Shown here in pieces: positions 27,295 to 35,536 of a stretch of 64,000 nucleotides of DNA (its first letter is position 1; each line of letters opens with the position of its first letter). Source of the stretch: UBA8752 sp036159995 (GTDB lineage: Bacteria; Bacteroidota; Bacteroidia; Flavobacteriales_D; Sanyastnellaceae). The position numbers and the translations under genes were made by a program. Below the pieces are notes generated by a model, which saw nothing but the letters and a program-made list of their open reading frames with translations, was not told the DNA's origin and ran no database searches. Location of the stretch: assembly GCA_036159995.1 (NCBI GenBank), contig JAYYEI010000049.1, positions 62,001-126,000 of the forward strand, read 5' to 3'.

Positions 27295-28773
27295 ATGTCC
27301 CAGAACGCCCCCGACATCCAGACCCTCGGCGCCCTGCGCGCCTCCGGATACACCCCGCGGTCCATTTCCGCGGAAATCCGGGCCAACCTCATTGACCGGT
27401 TGCAATCCGGCGCCCCTCTGTTCGAGGGCATCGTCGGCTACGATGACACCGTCCTGCCCGATGTGCAGCGCGCGCTGCTCGCGGGACACAGTATGAACTT
27501 GCTGGGCCTCCGCGGTCAGGCCAAGACGCGGATCGCCCGCGGCCTCACCGACCTGCTCGAGGAGTGGGTGCCCGTCCTGCCCGGCGCACCGCTTCCGGAA
27601 GACCCCTTGGCCCCCATCACCGAGCAGGGGCGGACCCTCGTCGAAGCGGGCGGGGACGATACGCCCATCGCGTGGATGCACCGCAGCGAGCGGTACGTCG
27701 AGAAGCTGGCCACTCCGGACGTGAGCGTGGCCGACCTCATCGGGGACATCGATCCCATCAAGGCGGCCAACGAGGGCCTCGACTACAGCGACCCGAAGGC
27801 CTTGCATTACGGGCTCATCCCGCGAAGCCACCGCTGCATCTTCGCCATCAACGAGCTGCCGGATCTGCAGCCGCGCATCCAGGTGGCGCTGTTCAACATC
27901 CTCCAGGAGGGCGACATCCAGATCCGGGGCTTCCAGATGCGGCTCGACCTGGACATCCAGTTCGTGTTCACCGCGAATCCGGAGGACTACACCAACCGTG
28001 GCGCCATCATCACCCCGCTCAAGGACCGCATCCAGAGTCAGATCCTGACGCACTACCCTGCGTCCCTCGAGGACGCGATGTCCATCACGGACCAGGAGGC
28101 CACGTGGCAACCGGGCCAGTCCGAGCGGGTGACCGTGCCGAATGTGGTGCGCAGGGTGCTTGAGCGGATTGCCTTTGAGGCGCGGGAGAGCGAGTACATC
28201 GACGAGAAGAGCGGGGTCTCGGCCCGCCTGCCGATCAGCGCGCTGGAGCATTTGGTGGCGGCCGGTGAGCTTCGCGCCCTGCGCAATGGAGCCGAGCGGA
28301 CGACCGTCCGTGTGACGGATCTGCTGGCCGTGGTGCCCGCGGTCAACGGCAAGGTGGAGCTGGTGTACGAGGGGGAGCAGGAAGGGGCTGCTGGCGTGGC
28401 ACTCGCGCTGGTCAGCAAGGCCATCCGCCGGGAGTTCCCGACCATCTTCCCCGACCTCGAATCCGTAAAACGGGGCAAGGTGGAGGACCCGTATCAGCCC
28501 GTCGTGGCCTGGTTCAATCGACACGATTTGACCGTCTTGCGGGACCAAACCGATGCCGAATACGCGGCTGCCCTTGAGTCCGTGGCGGGGCTCCGGGATG
28601 TGGTGGGCAAATACTGTCCGGGCATCGAAGGAGAGGAGGCGTTGGCCAACATGGAGTTCGTGCTCCACGGCCTGGCCGCCTACAACGAAATCGGCCAGTC
28701 GGTCGTCGGCAGCGATGTCACCTTCGGCGACCTGATCGGCAACCTGTTCGAACCCGACGAGGAAGAGGATTGA
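27295..28773 (+). CDS. AAA+ ATPase, Mg-chelatase I/MoxR-like
   Basis: 492 residues. Walker A is GLRGQAKTR (about residue 70). The Walker B strand reads CIFAINELPDLQPRIQ, with Asn in place of the usual Asp before the catalytic Glu. Sensor 1 lies in FVFTANPEDYTNRG and an arginine-finger region in PLKDRIQSQ. The C-terminal third (about 320-492) is not recognised. Start at ATG 27295, preferred over GTG 27277, which lies inside the VWA gene. It is presumably the motor of the upstream VWA protein. Its stop overlaps the TTG start of recO. Confidence 0.85.
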   Translation: MSQNAPDIQTLGALRASGYTPRSISAEIRANLIDRLQSGAPLFEGIVGYDDTVLPDVQRALLAGHSMNLLGLRGQAKTRIARGLTDLLEEWVPVLPGAPLPEDPLAPITEQGRTLVEAGGDDTPIAWMHRSERYVEKLATPDVSVADLIGDIDPIKAANEGLDYSDPKALHYGLIPRSHRCIFAINELPDLQPRIQVALFNILQEGDIQIRGFQMRLDLDIQFVFTANPEDYTNRGAIITPLKDRIQSQILTHYPASLEDAMSITDQEATWQPGQSERVTVPNVVRRVLERIAFEARESEYIDEKSGVSARLPISALEHLVAAGELRALRNGAERTTVRVTDLLAVVPAVNGKVELVYEGEQEGAAGVALALVSKAIRREFPTIFPDLESVKRGKVEDPYQPVVAWFNRHDLTVLRDQTDAEYAAALESVAGLRDVVGKYCPGIEGEEALANMEFVLHGLAAYNEIGQSVVGSDVTFGDLIGNLFEPDEEED

Positions 28774-29510
28774 GCGGCGAAGGGGGACACATCGAGGCGG
28801 CGATTGCCCTGAGCACCACCCGCCACAAGGATGGGGTGGCCATCCTCAAGGTCTTCACCCGGGAGCACGGCATCATCGGGTGCCTGGTCCGGGAGGGGAC
28901 CAAGGGTGCCCGGCGGGCCAAACACCTCCACGCCCCGCTGTCCCTGCTTCACCTGCTGCGCCTGCGCACCCTGAAGGGAGACCTCCACCGGTTCGACCGG
29001 GCCGACCGGCCGCTGCCTCAGCAGCGCACCTTGCTGGAGGTTCCGCGCTCAGCCGTCGCGATGTTCCTCGCCGAGGTCATTCTGCGCACTGTGGAGCCCG
29101 ATGCCCCGCACCCCGCTCTGTTTGATGCGCTCTGGCGCACGGCGGAGGCCCTCGAGACCGAGGACACCTTCACCCGGCTCCACCTGGCCTTCCTCGTGGA
29201 AGCGGTGCACGTCCAAGGCCTCCAACCTGACGCCCCGTTGGTGCCTCCGCCCGGCATGGGCCGGTTCAACCTGGCCACCGCCGAGTGGGAATCCGGTCCA
29301 CCGATCGGGGACGATTTCCTTTCTCCATCGGACGCGACCGCGTTTCTTCGCATTCAAGGCACGGAAATTGATGAGGTGAGGGCACAACCGATCCCGTCCG
29401 ATGTTCGAAACCGGCTCGTGCTCCACCATGTGCACTACCTCCAGCTCCACCTCTCTTCGCCCAAGGCGCTCCGTTCGTGGGACGTCCTGCGGACGGTGCT
29501 GGCCGAATGA
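28770..29510 (+). CDS. recO: DNA repair protein RecO
   Basis: 246 residues. RecO anneals ssDNA and loads RecA in the RecFOR pathway. The N-terminal OB fold (IALSTTRHKDGVAILKVFTREHGIIGCLVREGTKG) and the helical LLEVPRSAVAMFLAEVILRTV segment are typical. The zinc-finger cysteines of some RecO proteins are absent, as expected for Bacteroidota. Starts with TTG overlapping the ATPase stop (TTGA). An ATGA at 29507 overlaps its stop and looks like the lost start of the receptor gene that follows. Confidence 0.85.
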   Translation: MSGEGGHIEAAIALSTTRHKDGVAILKVFTREHGIIGCLVREGTKGARRAKHLHAPLSLLHLLRLRTLKGDLHRFDRADRPLPQQRTLLEVPRSAVAMFLAEVILRTVEPDAPHPALFDALWRTAEALETEDTFTRLHLAFLVEAVHVQGLQPDAPLVPPPGMGRFNLATAEWESGPPIGDDFLSPSDATAFLRIQGTEIDEVRAQPIPSDVRNRLVLHHVHYLQLHLSSPKALRSWDVLRTVLAE

Positions 29511-31956
29511 AGCCCGGAGGCAGACCCTCTGGCTGGCCGTCCTCCTGATCGCTGGATTGGCGTTTCCGCTCGGGTCGGGCGCCCAGGTCATCGAAGTGCA
29601 GGACGAAGAAGGAAACCCCGTCCCTGCGGCCGTCATCCTGAACAATGTGGGCACGGCCCGGGTGACCGATTTGGATGGTCGCCTTCAGCTCGACAGCGTG
29701 ATCCGGCAGGGCGACACCTTGGAGATCCGAAGCCTCGGGTTCGGGTCCCGGGCGGTGGCGATGCCGGCCCAGTCGGCGGATTTGGCGGTCCAGCTGGCCC
29801 CGGAGTCCGTCAACCTCTCCGAGGTCATCGTGGCCACGGTCGAACCCGCCCGGCAGACCATGGGGGCGGAGACCGTCAGCCGGATCTCAGCCATGTCCAT
29901 TGCCAGGGAAGTCCCCTCCAACGCAGCCACGCTGCTCTGGGAATCGGGGCAGGTCCTGGTCCAGCAGAGCCAGCAGGGGGGAGGATCGCCCATCCTGCGG
30001 GGGTTCGAGGCGAACCGGATCCTGCTCGTGGTGGATGGCATCCGACTCAACAACGCCATCTACCGCAGCGGGCACCTGCAAAACGCCCTGACCGTGGACC
30101 CCTTTGCGGTGTCTGGCGTCGAGGTGCGACACGGGGCCGGGTCGGTCCAATTCGGAAGCGATGCCCTCGGCGGGGTCATCCATTACCGGACGCGCAATCC
30201 TGCCTGGCGGGTCGGAGCGCGGGCACGGGCCCATTGGGGGTTCAGCTCCGCGGCCCGCAGCCCGCTGTTCCATGCGGATGCCGAGGCCGGGGGCCGGGCC
30301 TTCCACTCTTTCACCAGCGTGACGCACAGGCGATATGGCGACCTGCGCATGGGCCGCTGGAGGCCGCACGAATATGCGGATTGGGGCCGGATGCCGTGGT
30401 CGGTTCGCACGGAAGTGGACGGTCAAACCGTCCTCGATGTGGCCGACAGCAATGCCGTGGGCCACCTGCAGCCCGGTTCGGGATACCACCAGACGGACGT
30501 GGTCCAGAAATTCCGGTTCGGCGGCTTGGAGCGGCATGTGATCCTCAACCTGCAGCACAGCACGAGCTCCGAGGTTCCGAGGTTCGATCGCCTCAATGAT
30601 CTGGCGTCCGATGGCGGTCCGAAATGGGCGCAATGGACGTACGGCCCCCAACGCCGTTCCCTGGCGGCCCTGCATGTCCACTCCCGGATTCGCGGGTTGG
30701 GAAGGGTGACCCTCACCCCGTATTGGCAGCAGGTGGAGGAGACGCGGCTCAAGGCCCGGTTCGGGGCGCAGGATCGGGAAGTCCAGCAGGAACAGGTGGA
30801 TGTGGTTGGTGTCCAGGTGGACCTCGATCACCGCTTGGGCCCGTGGGACCTCGCGTATGGCGCCCATTGGGACCACCACCGGGTGCGCTCGGCGGCGTGG
30901 AATGAACGCCGTGCGGATGGCCAGCGGTTGGACACGCCCGCGCTGACCCGCTATCCGAACGGGGGTGCGGAAATGGGGTCCGTTTCTGCCTATGGCGGAC
31001 TCTCTCGCCGCTGGAATTCCTGGAAACTGCACACGGCCGCCCGGTACACGCGGGGCTGGTTGGATGCCCGGTTCGAGCCGCAGGAGGGGTTGCCCATCCC
31101 CGTCACCGGGGTCGGATTCAGTCCCTTCAGCAATGTGGGATACCACCGGGGTGCCCTCACCGGAAGCACAACGCTGCGCTGGACCGGTCACCACCAGTGG
31201 GGAGGTCATGCCGTCCTCAGTTCCGCCTTCCGGAACCCCAATGTGGACGACGTGGGCAAGGTGCGGGCCAAGGACGGATTCGTCATCATTCCCGCCGACA
31301 GCCTGCTTCCCGAACGGTTGTACAGTGCCGAGGTCGGGGGATACTGGCGGACGCAGGACCACAAGTTCACACTGCAGGGGAGCGGCTTCAGCACCTTGCT
31401 CCTCGATGCCATCCAGGCGGTGGACACGGCGTTCATCGCGTCGGATGGCTCGGAAATCGGAACGCTGGTCGCGGAAGGGGACACCAACCAGGTCCAGGTC
31501 AATTCCAACGTCGGCCGGGGCTTGATCCGCGGCATGCAATGGCAGGCCCATTACCGCGCCGCGGACGGATGGAGGTTGAGGGCGACTCTGAACTTGACGC
31601 GAGGACGGAACGCTGAGGGCCAGCCCCTCTCGCACATTCCGCCAGCTTTCGGTCTGGTGGCGGCGAGCCGGAGCGGAGAGTGGCTGACCTTCGATGCCCA
31701 TCTGCGCTGGAGCGGGTGGAAGCGGGCCGAGGACTGCGGACCGGGGGCGACCGACAACTTGGCCGAGGCGACGCCGGAAGGCACCCCGGCGTGGTGGACG
31801 ATGGGCTTCGATGTGGATATGCGGATTACCGAGCGCACCACATTCAGTTGTGGCATCCACAATCTGCTCGACCGCCACTACAAGGTCTTCGCCTCGGGCA
31901 TCAGCGCTCCCGGCCGGGATGTGAGGGTGGGATTCCGTTGGAGGCCGGCCGCTTGA
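29428..31956 (+). CDS. TonB-dependent outer-membrane receptor (start uncertain)
   Basis: About 840 residues. A hydrophobic signal (RRQTLWLAVLLIAGLAFPLGSGAQ) is followed by a carboxypeptidase-D-like regulatory domain (VIEVQDEEGNPVPAAVI, DLDGRLQL). Next come a plug with ILRGFEANRILLVVDGIRLN and GVEVRHGAGSVQFGSDALGGVI, then a 22-strand-type barrel ending LLDRHYKVFASGISAPGRDVRVGFRW. The plug wording resembles haem/siderophore receptors. No ATG, GTG or TTG lies between the recO stop and the signal peptide core. The nearest in-frame ATG (29428) is 83 bases inside recO. The natural-looking start ATGAAG at 29507 is in another frame, so a one-base indel near 29510-29520 is suspected. Confidence 0.85.
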   Translation: MCTTSSSTSLRPRRSVRGTSCGRCWPNEARRQTLWLAVLLIAGLAFPLGSGAQVIEVQDEEGNPVPAAVILNNVGTARVTDLDGRLQLDSVIRQGDTLEIRSLGFGSRAVAMPAQSADLAVQLAPESVNLSEVIVATVEPARQTMGAETVSRISAMSIAREVPSNAATLLWESGQVLVQQSQQGGGSPILRGFEANRILLVVDGIRLNNAIYRSGHLQNALTVDPFAVSGVEVRHGAGSVQFGSDALGGVIHYRTRNPAWRVGARARAHWGFSSAARSPLFHADAEAGGRAFHSFTSVTHRRYGDLRMGRWRPHEYADWGRMPWSVRTEVDGQTVLDVADSNAVGHLQPGSGYHQTDVVQKFRFGGLERHVILNLQHSTSSEVPRFDRLNDLASDGGPKWAQWTYGPQRRSLAALHVHSRIRGLGRVTLTPYWQQVEETRLKARFGAQDREVQQEQVDVVGVQVDLDHRLGPWDLAYGAHWDHHRVRSAAWNERRADGQRLDTPALTRYPNGGAEMGSVSAYGGLSRRWNSWKLHTAARYTRGWLDARFEPQEGLPIPVTGVGFSPFSNVGYHRGALTGSTTLRWTGHHQWGGHAVLSSAFRNPNVDDVGKVRAKDGFVIIPADSLLPERLYSAEVGGYWRTQDHKFTLQGSGFSTLLLDAIQAVDTAFIASDGSEIGTLVAEGDTNQVQVNSNVGRGLIRGMQWQAHYRAADGWRLRATLNLTRGRNAEGQPLSHIPPAFGLVAASRSGEWLTFDAHLRWSGWKRAEDCGPGATDNLAEATPEGTPAWWTMGFDVDMRITERTTFSCGIHNLLDRHYKVFASGISAPGRDVRVGFRWRPAA

Positions 31957-31963
31957 GGCCCGC

Positions 31964-31971
31964 TATCTTCG
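31964..31971 (+). promoter_or_regulatory. -7 box TATCTTCG of holB
   Basis: TAnnTTCG box in the 19-base gap after the receptor gene. It ends only four bases before the holB ATG, predicting a leaderless transcript. Confidence 0.5.
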
Positions 31972-31975
31972 GACC

Positions 31976-33109
31976 ATGGCAGAGGTGCTCACGGAGGCAA
32001 TCGGACAGGAGGCGTTGGCCGGCCGGCTGGCGCATCATGCCGATGCCGGATCCCTCGCCCACGCCATCCTGCTGACCGGTGCACCCGGACGCGGTGGATT
32101 GGCCCTCGCCTTGAACCTGGCACGGCGACTCCATTGTCAGGCCACGCCCGGCCAAGCGAAGCCCTGTGGGACCTGCCCGTCCTGCCAGCAGCATGACCAG
32201 CTGCAGCACCCCGACCTGCATTTCACGTTTCCCGTCGCCAAGCCCGCAGGCAAGGACAAGGCGCTGAGCAGCGACCAGCTCGACGTCTGGCGCGGCCTGC
32301 TCCGGGAGGCCGGGCCTCACTTCGACATGCAGGACCTCCGCGAGCGGATGGCCTTGGGCAACAAGCAGCCGTTCATTTCCGTCCACGAAGCCGCGGACAT
32401 CCTCCGTCGGCTGTCCCTGACCGCGCACGCCGGCGGATGGAAGGTCCAGATCATCTGGGGTGCCCACCTCATGCGGGTCGACACGGCCAACAAGCTGCTC
32501 AAGCTGCTGGAGGAACCGCCCAAGAAGACCCTGTTCGTCCTGCTGGCGGACAGCACGGAATCCCTGTTGGCCACCATCCTATCGCGGACGCAAATCATCC
32601 CCATTCCCCCGATTGATTCCGGTCGGATTGCCGAGCAGCTCGCGGCGGAAGGATCCGAACCCGACACCGTCCAGGATGCCGTGGCCCTGTGCGAGGGAGA
32701 CCTGGCCCAGGCGCGGAGGCTCGTCCGCAGCGATGCCGCCGAGGAGTTCGAGATGTTCGTCGAGTGGATGCGCACCTGCTTTGCCCGGGATGGGCGCAAG
32801 GCGGCCGGTATGGCGGATCGGTTCCATGACCTCGGACGCGAGCCCCAGAAGGCCTTCCTCGCTTACGCCCTCCACATGGTCCGGCAGTGCATCGTGGGCA
32901 ACTACGGGGCCGACGGAGCGGTCCGGCTGCGCGCAGCCGAACGGGCCTTCGCCGAGAAGTTTGCCCCCTACATCCACCACGCCAATGTGGTCGACATGCA
33001 GGCCGGTTTGGAGCGCGCGGCGCGGGAAGTGGCCGGCAACGTGTACGGTCGGACGGTGTTCCTCGATTTGAGCATGGCGATGATGGAACTTCTTCATCGT
33101 CCGAAGTAG
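31976..33109 (+). CDS. holB: DNA polymerase III delta' subunit
   Basis: Clamp-loader subunit, 377 residues, AAA+ fold. The P-loop is degenerate (GAPGRGGLALAL lacks the Lys), as usual for delta' proteins in this phylum. The zinc module CGTCPSC is intact. The region KLLKLLEEPPKKTLFVLLADS followed by SRTQ is the conserved SRC-like and arginine-finger region of the family. A TATCTTCG box ends four bases before the ATG. Confidence 0.92.
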   Translation: MAEVLTEAIGQEALAGRLAHHADAGSLAHAILLTGAPGRGGLALALNLARRLHCQATPGQAKPCGTCPSCQQHDQLQHPDLHFTFPVAKPAGKDKALSSDQLDVWRGLLREAGPHFDMQDLRERMALGNKQPFISVHEAADILRRLSLTAHAGGWKVQIIWGAHLMRVDTANKLLKLLEEPPKKTLFVLLADSTESLLATILSRTQIIPIPPIDSGRIAEQLAAEGSEPDTVQDAVALCEGDLAQARRLVRSDAAEEFEMFVEWMRTCFARDGRKAAGMADRFHDLGREPQKAFLAYALHMVRQCIVGNYGADGAVRLRAAERAFAEKFAPYIHHANVVDMQAGLERAAREVAGNVYGRTVFLDLSMAMMELLHRPK

Positions 33110-33128
33110 GTCCGGACCGGCCCCGTCC

Positions 33129-33136
33129 TATCTTCG
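33129..33136 (+). promoter_or_regulatory. -7 box TATCTTCG of the PSP1/RicT gene
   Basis: TAnnTTCG box in the 74-base gap after holB, 47 bases before the ATG at 33184. Confidence 0.45.
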
Positions 33137-33183
33137 GAAGGCCCTCCGGTGCGTTTCGGAGGGGAACCGCGAGCAAAGGGAAG

Positions 33184-34446
33184 ATGGGCTGTGCATCATG
33201 CAAAAAAGGCGAGGACGGCAAGCCGTTGGGCTGTCGGTCCAATGGCAATTGCGGCAACTGCGGTTGCGATGTGATGACCGTCTTTGACTGGCTCGAAGGG
33301 GTGCCCATTCCAGAAGGCCAGCGGCCGTTCGACATCGTGGAGATCCGCTTCAAGCGGAACCGCAAGGGCTATTTCCGCATCGGCCAGGGCCGGCGGGTTC
33401 AAACCGGAGATGTGGCGGTGGTGGATGTCAACCCGGGAGAGGATATGGGCATCGTCTCCCTGACCGGAGAGCTTGTCCGGGCCCAGATGAAATCCAAGGG
33501 GGTCAAGGATACCCACGAAATCAAACGGGTCGTCCGCAAGGCGACCATGGAGGACATCACCACATGGCAGGGCGCGCGCAACCGGGAGGAGGACACGCTC
33601 TCCCAGGCTCGAAAAATCGTGGCCGAGCACCGGCTCGAGATGAAGCTCGGGGATGTGGAGTTCCAAGGCGACGGCAGCAAGTGCACGTTCTACTACACGG
33701 CGGAGCAACGGGTGGATTTCCGCGAACTGGTCCGGTCCCTCGCGGCAGCCTTCAAGGTCCGCATCGAGATGCGCCAGATCGGCGCGCGCCAGGAATCGGC
33801 CCGCCTTGGCGGCATTGGCGTCTGCGGTCGGGAGCTCTGCTGTTCGACCTGGCTGACCGATTTCCGGAGCGTCTCCACGGGGGCGGCCCGGTACCAACAA
33901 TTGTCCCTCAACCCCCAGAAGCTGGCGGGCCAATGCGGCAAGCTCAAGTGCTGCCTCAACTTCGAGCTCGACCAGTACAAGGAGGCCGTGGCCCAGTTCC
34001 CCCCTCCGAGCACCAAGCTGATGACCCGCAAGGGCAAGGCGGGGCATTTCAAGACCGACATCTTCGGCGGCAAGATGTGGTTCCAGTATTTCGACGAGCC
34101 GGGCGCCTCGCCGGTCCCCATCGAGCTTGAGGACGTCCGGGAAATCATGGCGATGAACGAGCGCGGTGAGAAACCGGACGACTTGACGGGCTATGCCGTC
34201 CAGGCCGAAGCTGCGCCGGAAGACGCCCTCTTCGGAGACGTGGTGGGCCAGGATGACCTCAACCGATTCGACTCCCCGTCAGGCCGCCGCCGGAAAGGTC
34301 GCAAGGGCGGTTCGCGCCGCCGGGGGCAGAATTCCGGCCGCAAAGGGGGAGACGCTCCCGCTGCCCAGAATGGCGAAGGAGGGGGCAATTCCGGCCGCCG
34401 CCGCAAGAAGCGCCGCAACCGCAAGGGCCCCTCGAACGCATCATGA
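33184..34446 (+). CDS. PSP1/RicT-family protein
   Basis: 420 residues. The N-terminus carries a Cys cluster (MGCASCKKG, then GCRSNGNCGNCGC). The PSP1 domain (about 45-320) contains CGRELCCSTWL and CGKLKCCLNFELDQYKEA. The tail of about 90 residues is very basic and Gly/Arg-rich (RRRKGRKGGSRRRGQ and similar) and probably disordered and RNA-binding. In Bacillus, RicT works with RicA and RicF in Fe-S-dependent control of RNase Y maturation. No such partners are here, so the Bacteroidota role is open. The holB-PSP1-gldH order is common in Bacteroidota. ATGA overlap with gldH. Confidence 0.85.
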   Translation: MGCASCKKGEDGKPLGCRSNGNCGNCGCDVMTVFDWLEGVPIPEGQRPFDIVEIRFKRNRKGYFRIGQGRRVQTGDVAVVDVNPGEDMGIVSLTGELVRAQMKSKGVKDTHEIKRVVRKATMEDITTWQGARNREEDTLSQARKIVAEHRLEMKLGDVEFQGDGSKCTFYYTAEQRVDFRELVRSLAAAFKVRIEMRQIGARQESARLGGIGVCGRELCCSTWLTDFRSVSTGAARYQQLSLNPQKLAGQCGKLKCCLNFELDQYKEAVAQFPPPSTKLMTRKGKAGHFKTDIFGGKMWFQYFDEPGASPVPIELEDVREIMAMNERGEKPDDLTGYAVQAEAAPEDALFGDVVGQDDLNRFDSPSGRRRKGRKGGSRRRGQNSGRKGGDAPAAQNGEGGGNSGRRRKKRRNRKGPSNAS

Positions 34447-34925
34447 GGACCGTCCATCCCTTCCTTCCGTTCACCGCAATCCTCGTGGCTCTGTGGTCCA
34501 TGACCGGATGCGGCCCGGCCCCGGTCGCCGCCGACGCGGTGGACCTCGATCCGACGGGCTGGCTGGCCACCGATACGGCGGTCATGGAATTCCGGGTCGA
34601 CCATCCTGACCATCGGCACGACCTTCAGTTCGGATTGCGGCACGGAGTGGATTACCCCTTCTCCAACCTGTACCTCTTCGTCCAGCTGGAATACCCGAAT
34701 GGCCGGACCCTGACCGATACGCTGGAGTGTCCGCTCGCGGCCCCGGATGGCCGGTGGTATGGGGAGGGCTCGCGTTGGATTGACCAGCGCATCGGGTACA
34801 AACGGGGCGTGGCTTTCCCCCTGGAGGGCGACTACACGTTGCGTGTGGTGCACGCCATGCGCCGGGATCCGCTGCCCGGCATGGCCGAGCTGCGGTTCTC
34901 CCTGTTTGACCGGACCGCGCCCTGA
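34443..34925 (+). CDS. gldH: Gliding motility lipoprotein GldH
   Basis: 160 residues. A lipoprotein signal ends WSMTGC, with the lipidated Cys at about residue 23. The GldH-type domain has YPFSNLYLFVQLEYPNG, DTLECPLAAPDGRWYGEG and GDYTLRVVHAMR. GldH is needed for gliding and T9SS function in Flavobacterium johnsoniae and marks the organism as Bacteroidota. The start overlaps the PSP1 stop (ATGA). It converges on the rhodanese gene with 13 bases between stops. Confidence 0.85.
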   Translation: MRTVHPFLPFTAILVALWSMTGCGPAPVAADAVDLDPTGWLATDTAVMEFRVDHPDHRHDLQFGLRHGVDYPFSNLYLFVQLEYPNGRTLTDTLECPLAAPDGRWYGEGSRWIDQRIGYKRGVAFPLEGDYTLRVVHAMRRDPLPGMAELRFSLFDRTAP

Positions 34926-34938
34926 CGCGGCGTCCTTG

Positions 34939-35430
34939 TTAATCCTCTTGAGTGGGCAGGGTGGCCGGAGCCTCGTTGGAGACGGTCTCACCGCCATCCT
35001 CCCAGCCGTAGAACCCGCCACGCAGGTTGTACAGTTCGCGGAACCCCGCCTTTTCCATCTTCTTCATGGCATCCTCGCTGCGCCCCCCTGCGGCGCAGTA
35101 GAGGGCGATGGGCCGGTCCTTGGACAAGGCGAAGGCCCGGGCCTCGAAGTCGTCTTCCAGGAAGTCGAGGAAGGCCGCCCCCGGAATGTGGCCGGCCTCC
35201 CATTCGCGGTCGGTCCGCACATCGATGAGGAGCAGGTCGGGCCGATCGGCGAGGAGGGCTTTCAGTTCGGAATTGCTGATGTCCCGGGCGATGGCGGTGC
35301 CAGGCTGCTCGATGTCCGAAGCCGGAAGGGGCGTCCCTGAATCCTGGCATCCGAAGGCGGTGAGGACCATGGCGAAGGTGGCCGCCAGCATCAGGCCGTG
35401 TCGGCGGGGAGAGGATTCGATGCGTCGCAT
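34939..35430 (-). CDS. Rhodanese-domain lipoprotein
   Basis: 163 residues. A signal with lipobox TAFGC is followed by one rhodanese domain: LLLIDVRTDREWEAGHIPGA, then the active-site loop YCAAGGRSEDAM with the catalytic Cys, then LRGGFYGWEDGG. Periplasmic or outer-membrane sulfurtransferase; substrate unknown. Start at ATG 35430. Divergent from the M43 protease gene with 106 bases between. Confidence 0.88.
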   Translation of the reverse strand: MRRIESSPRRHGLMLAATFAMVLTAFGCQDSGTPLPASDIEQPGTAIARDISNSELKALLADRPDLLLIDVRTDREWEAGHIPGAAFLDFLEDDFEARAFALSKDRPIALYCAAGGRSEDAMKKMEKAGFRELYNLRGGFYGWEDGGETVSNEAPATLPTQED

Positions 35431-35536
35431 GCAACGAAAGTACCGCCCTGCGGTTGTTCCCATGGAGGGGCACTCCAAAGACCCGCCTTGGCAACAGGTG
35501 AGAGTCCGGAGTACCTTGCCCATCCCTGCAGAGATC

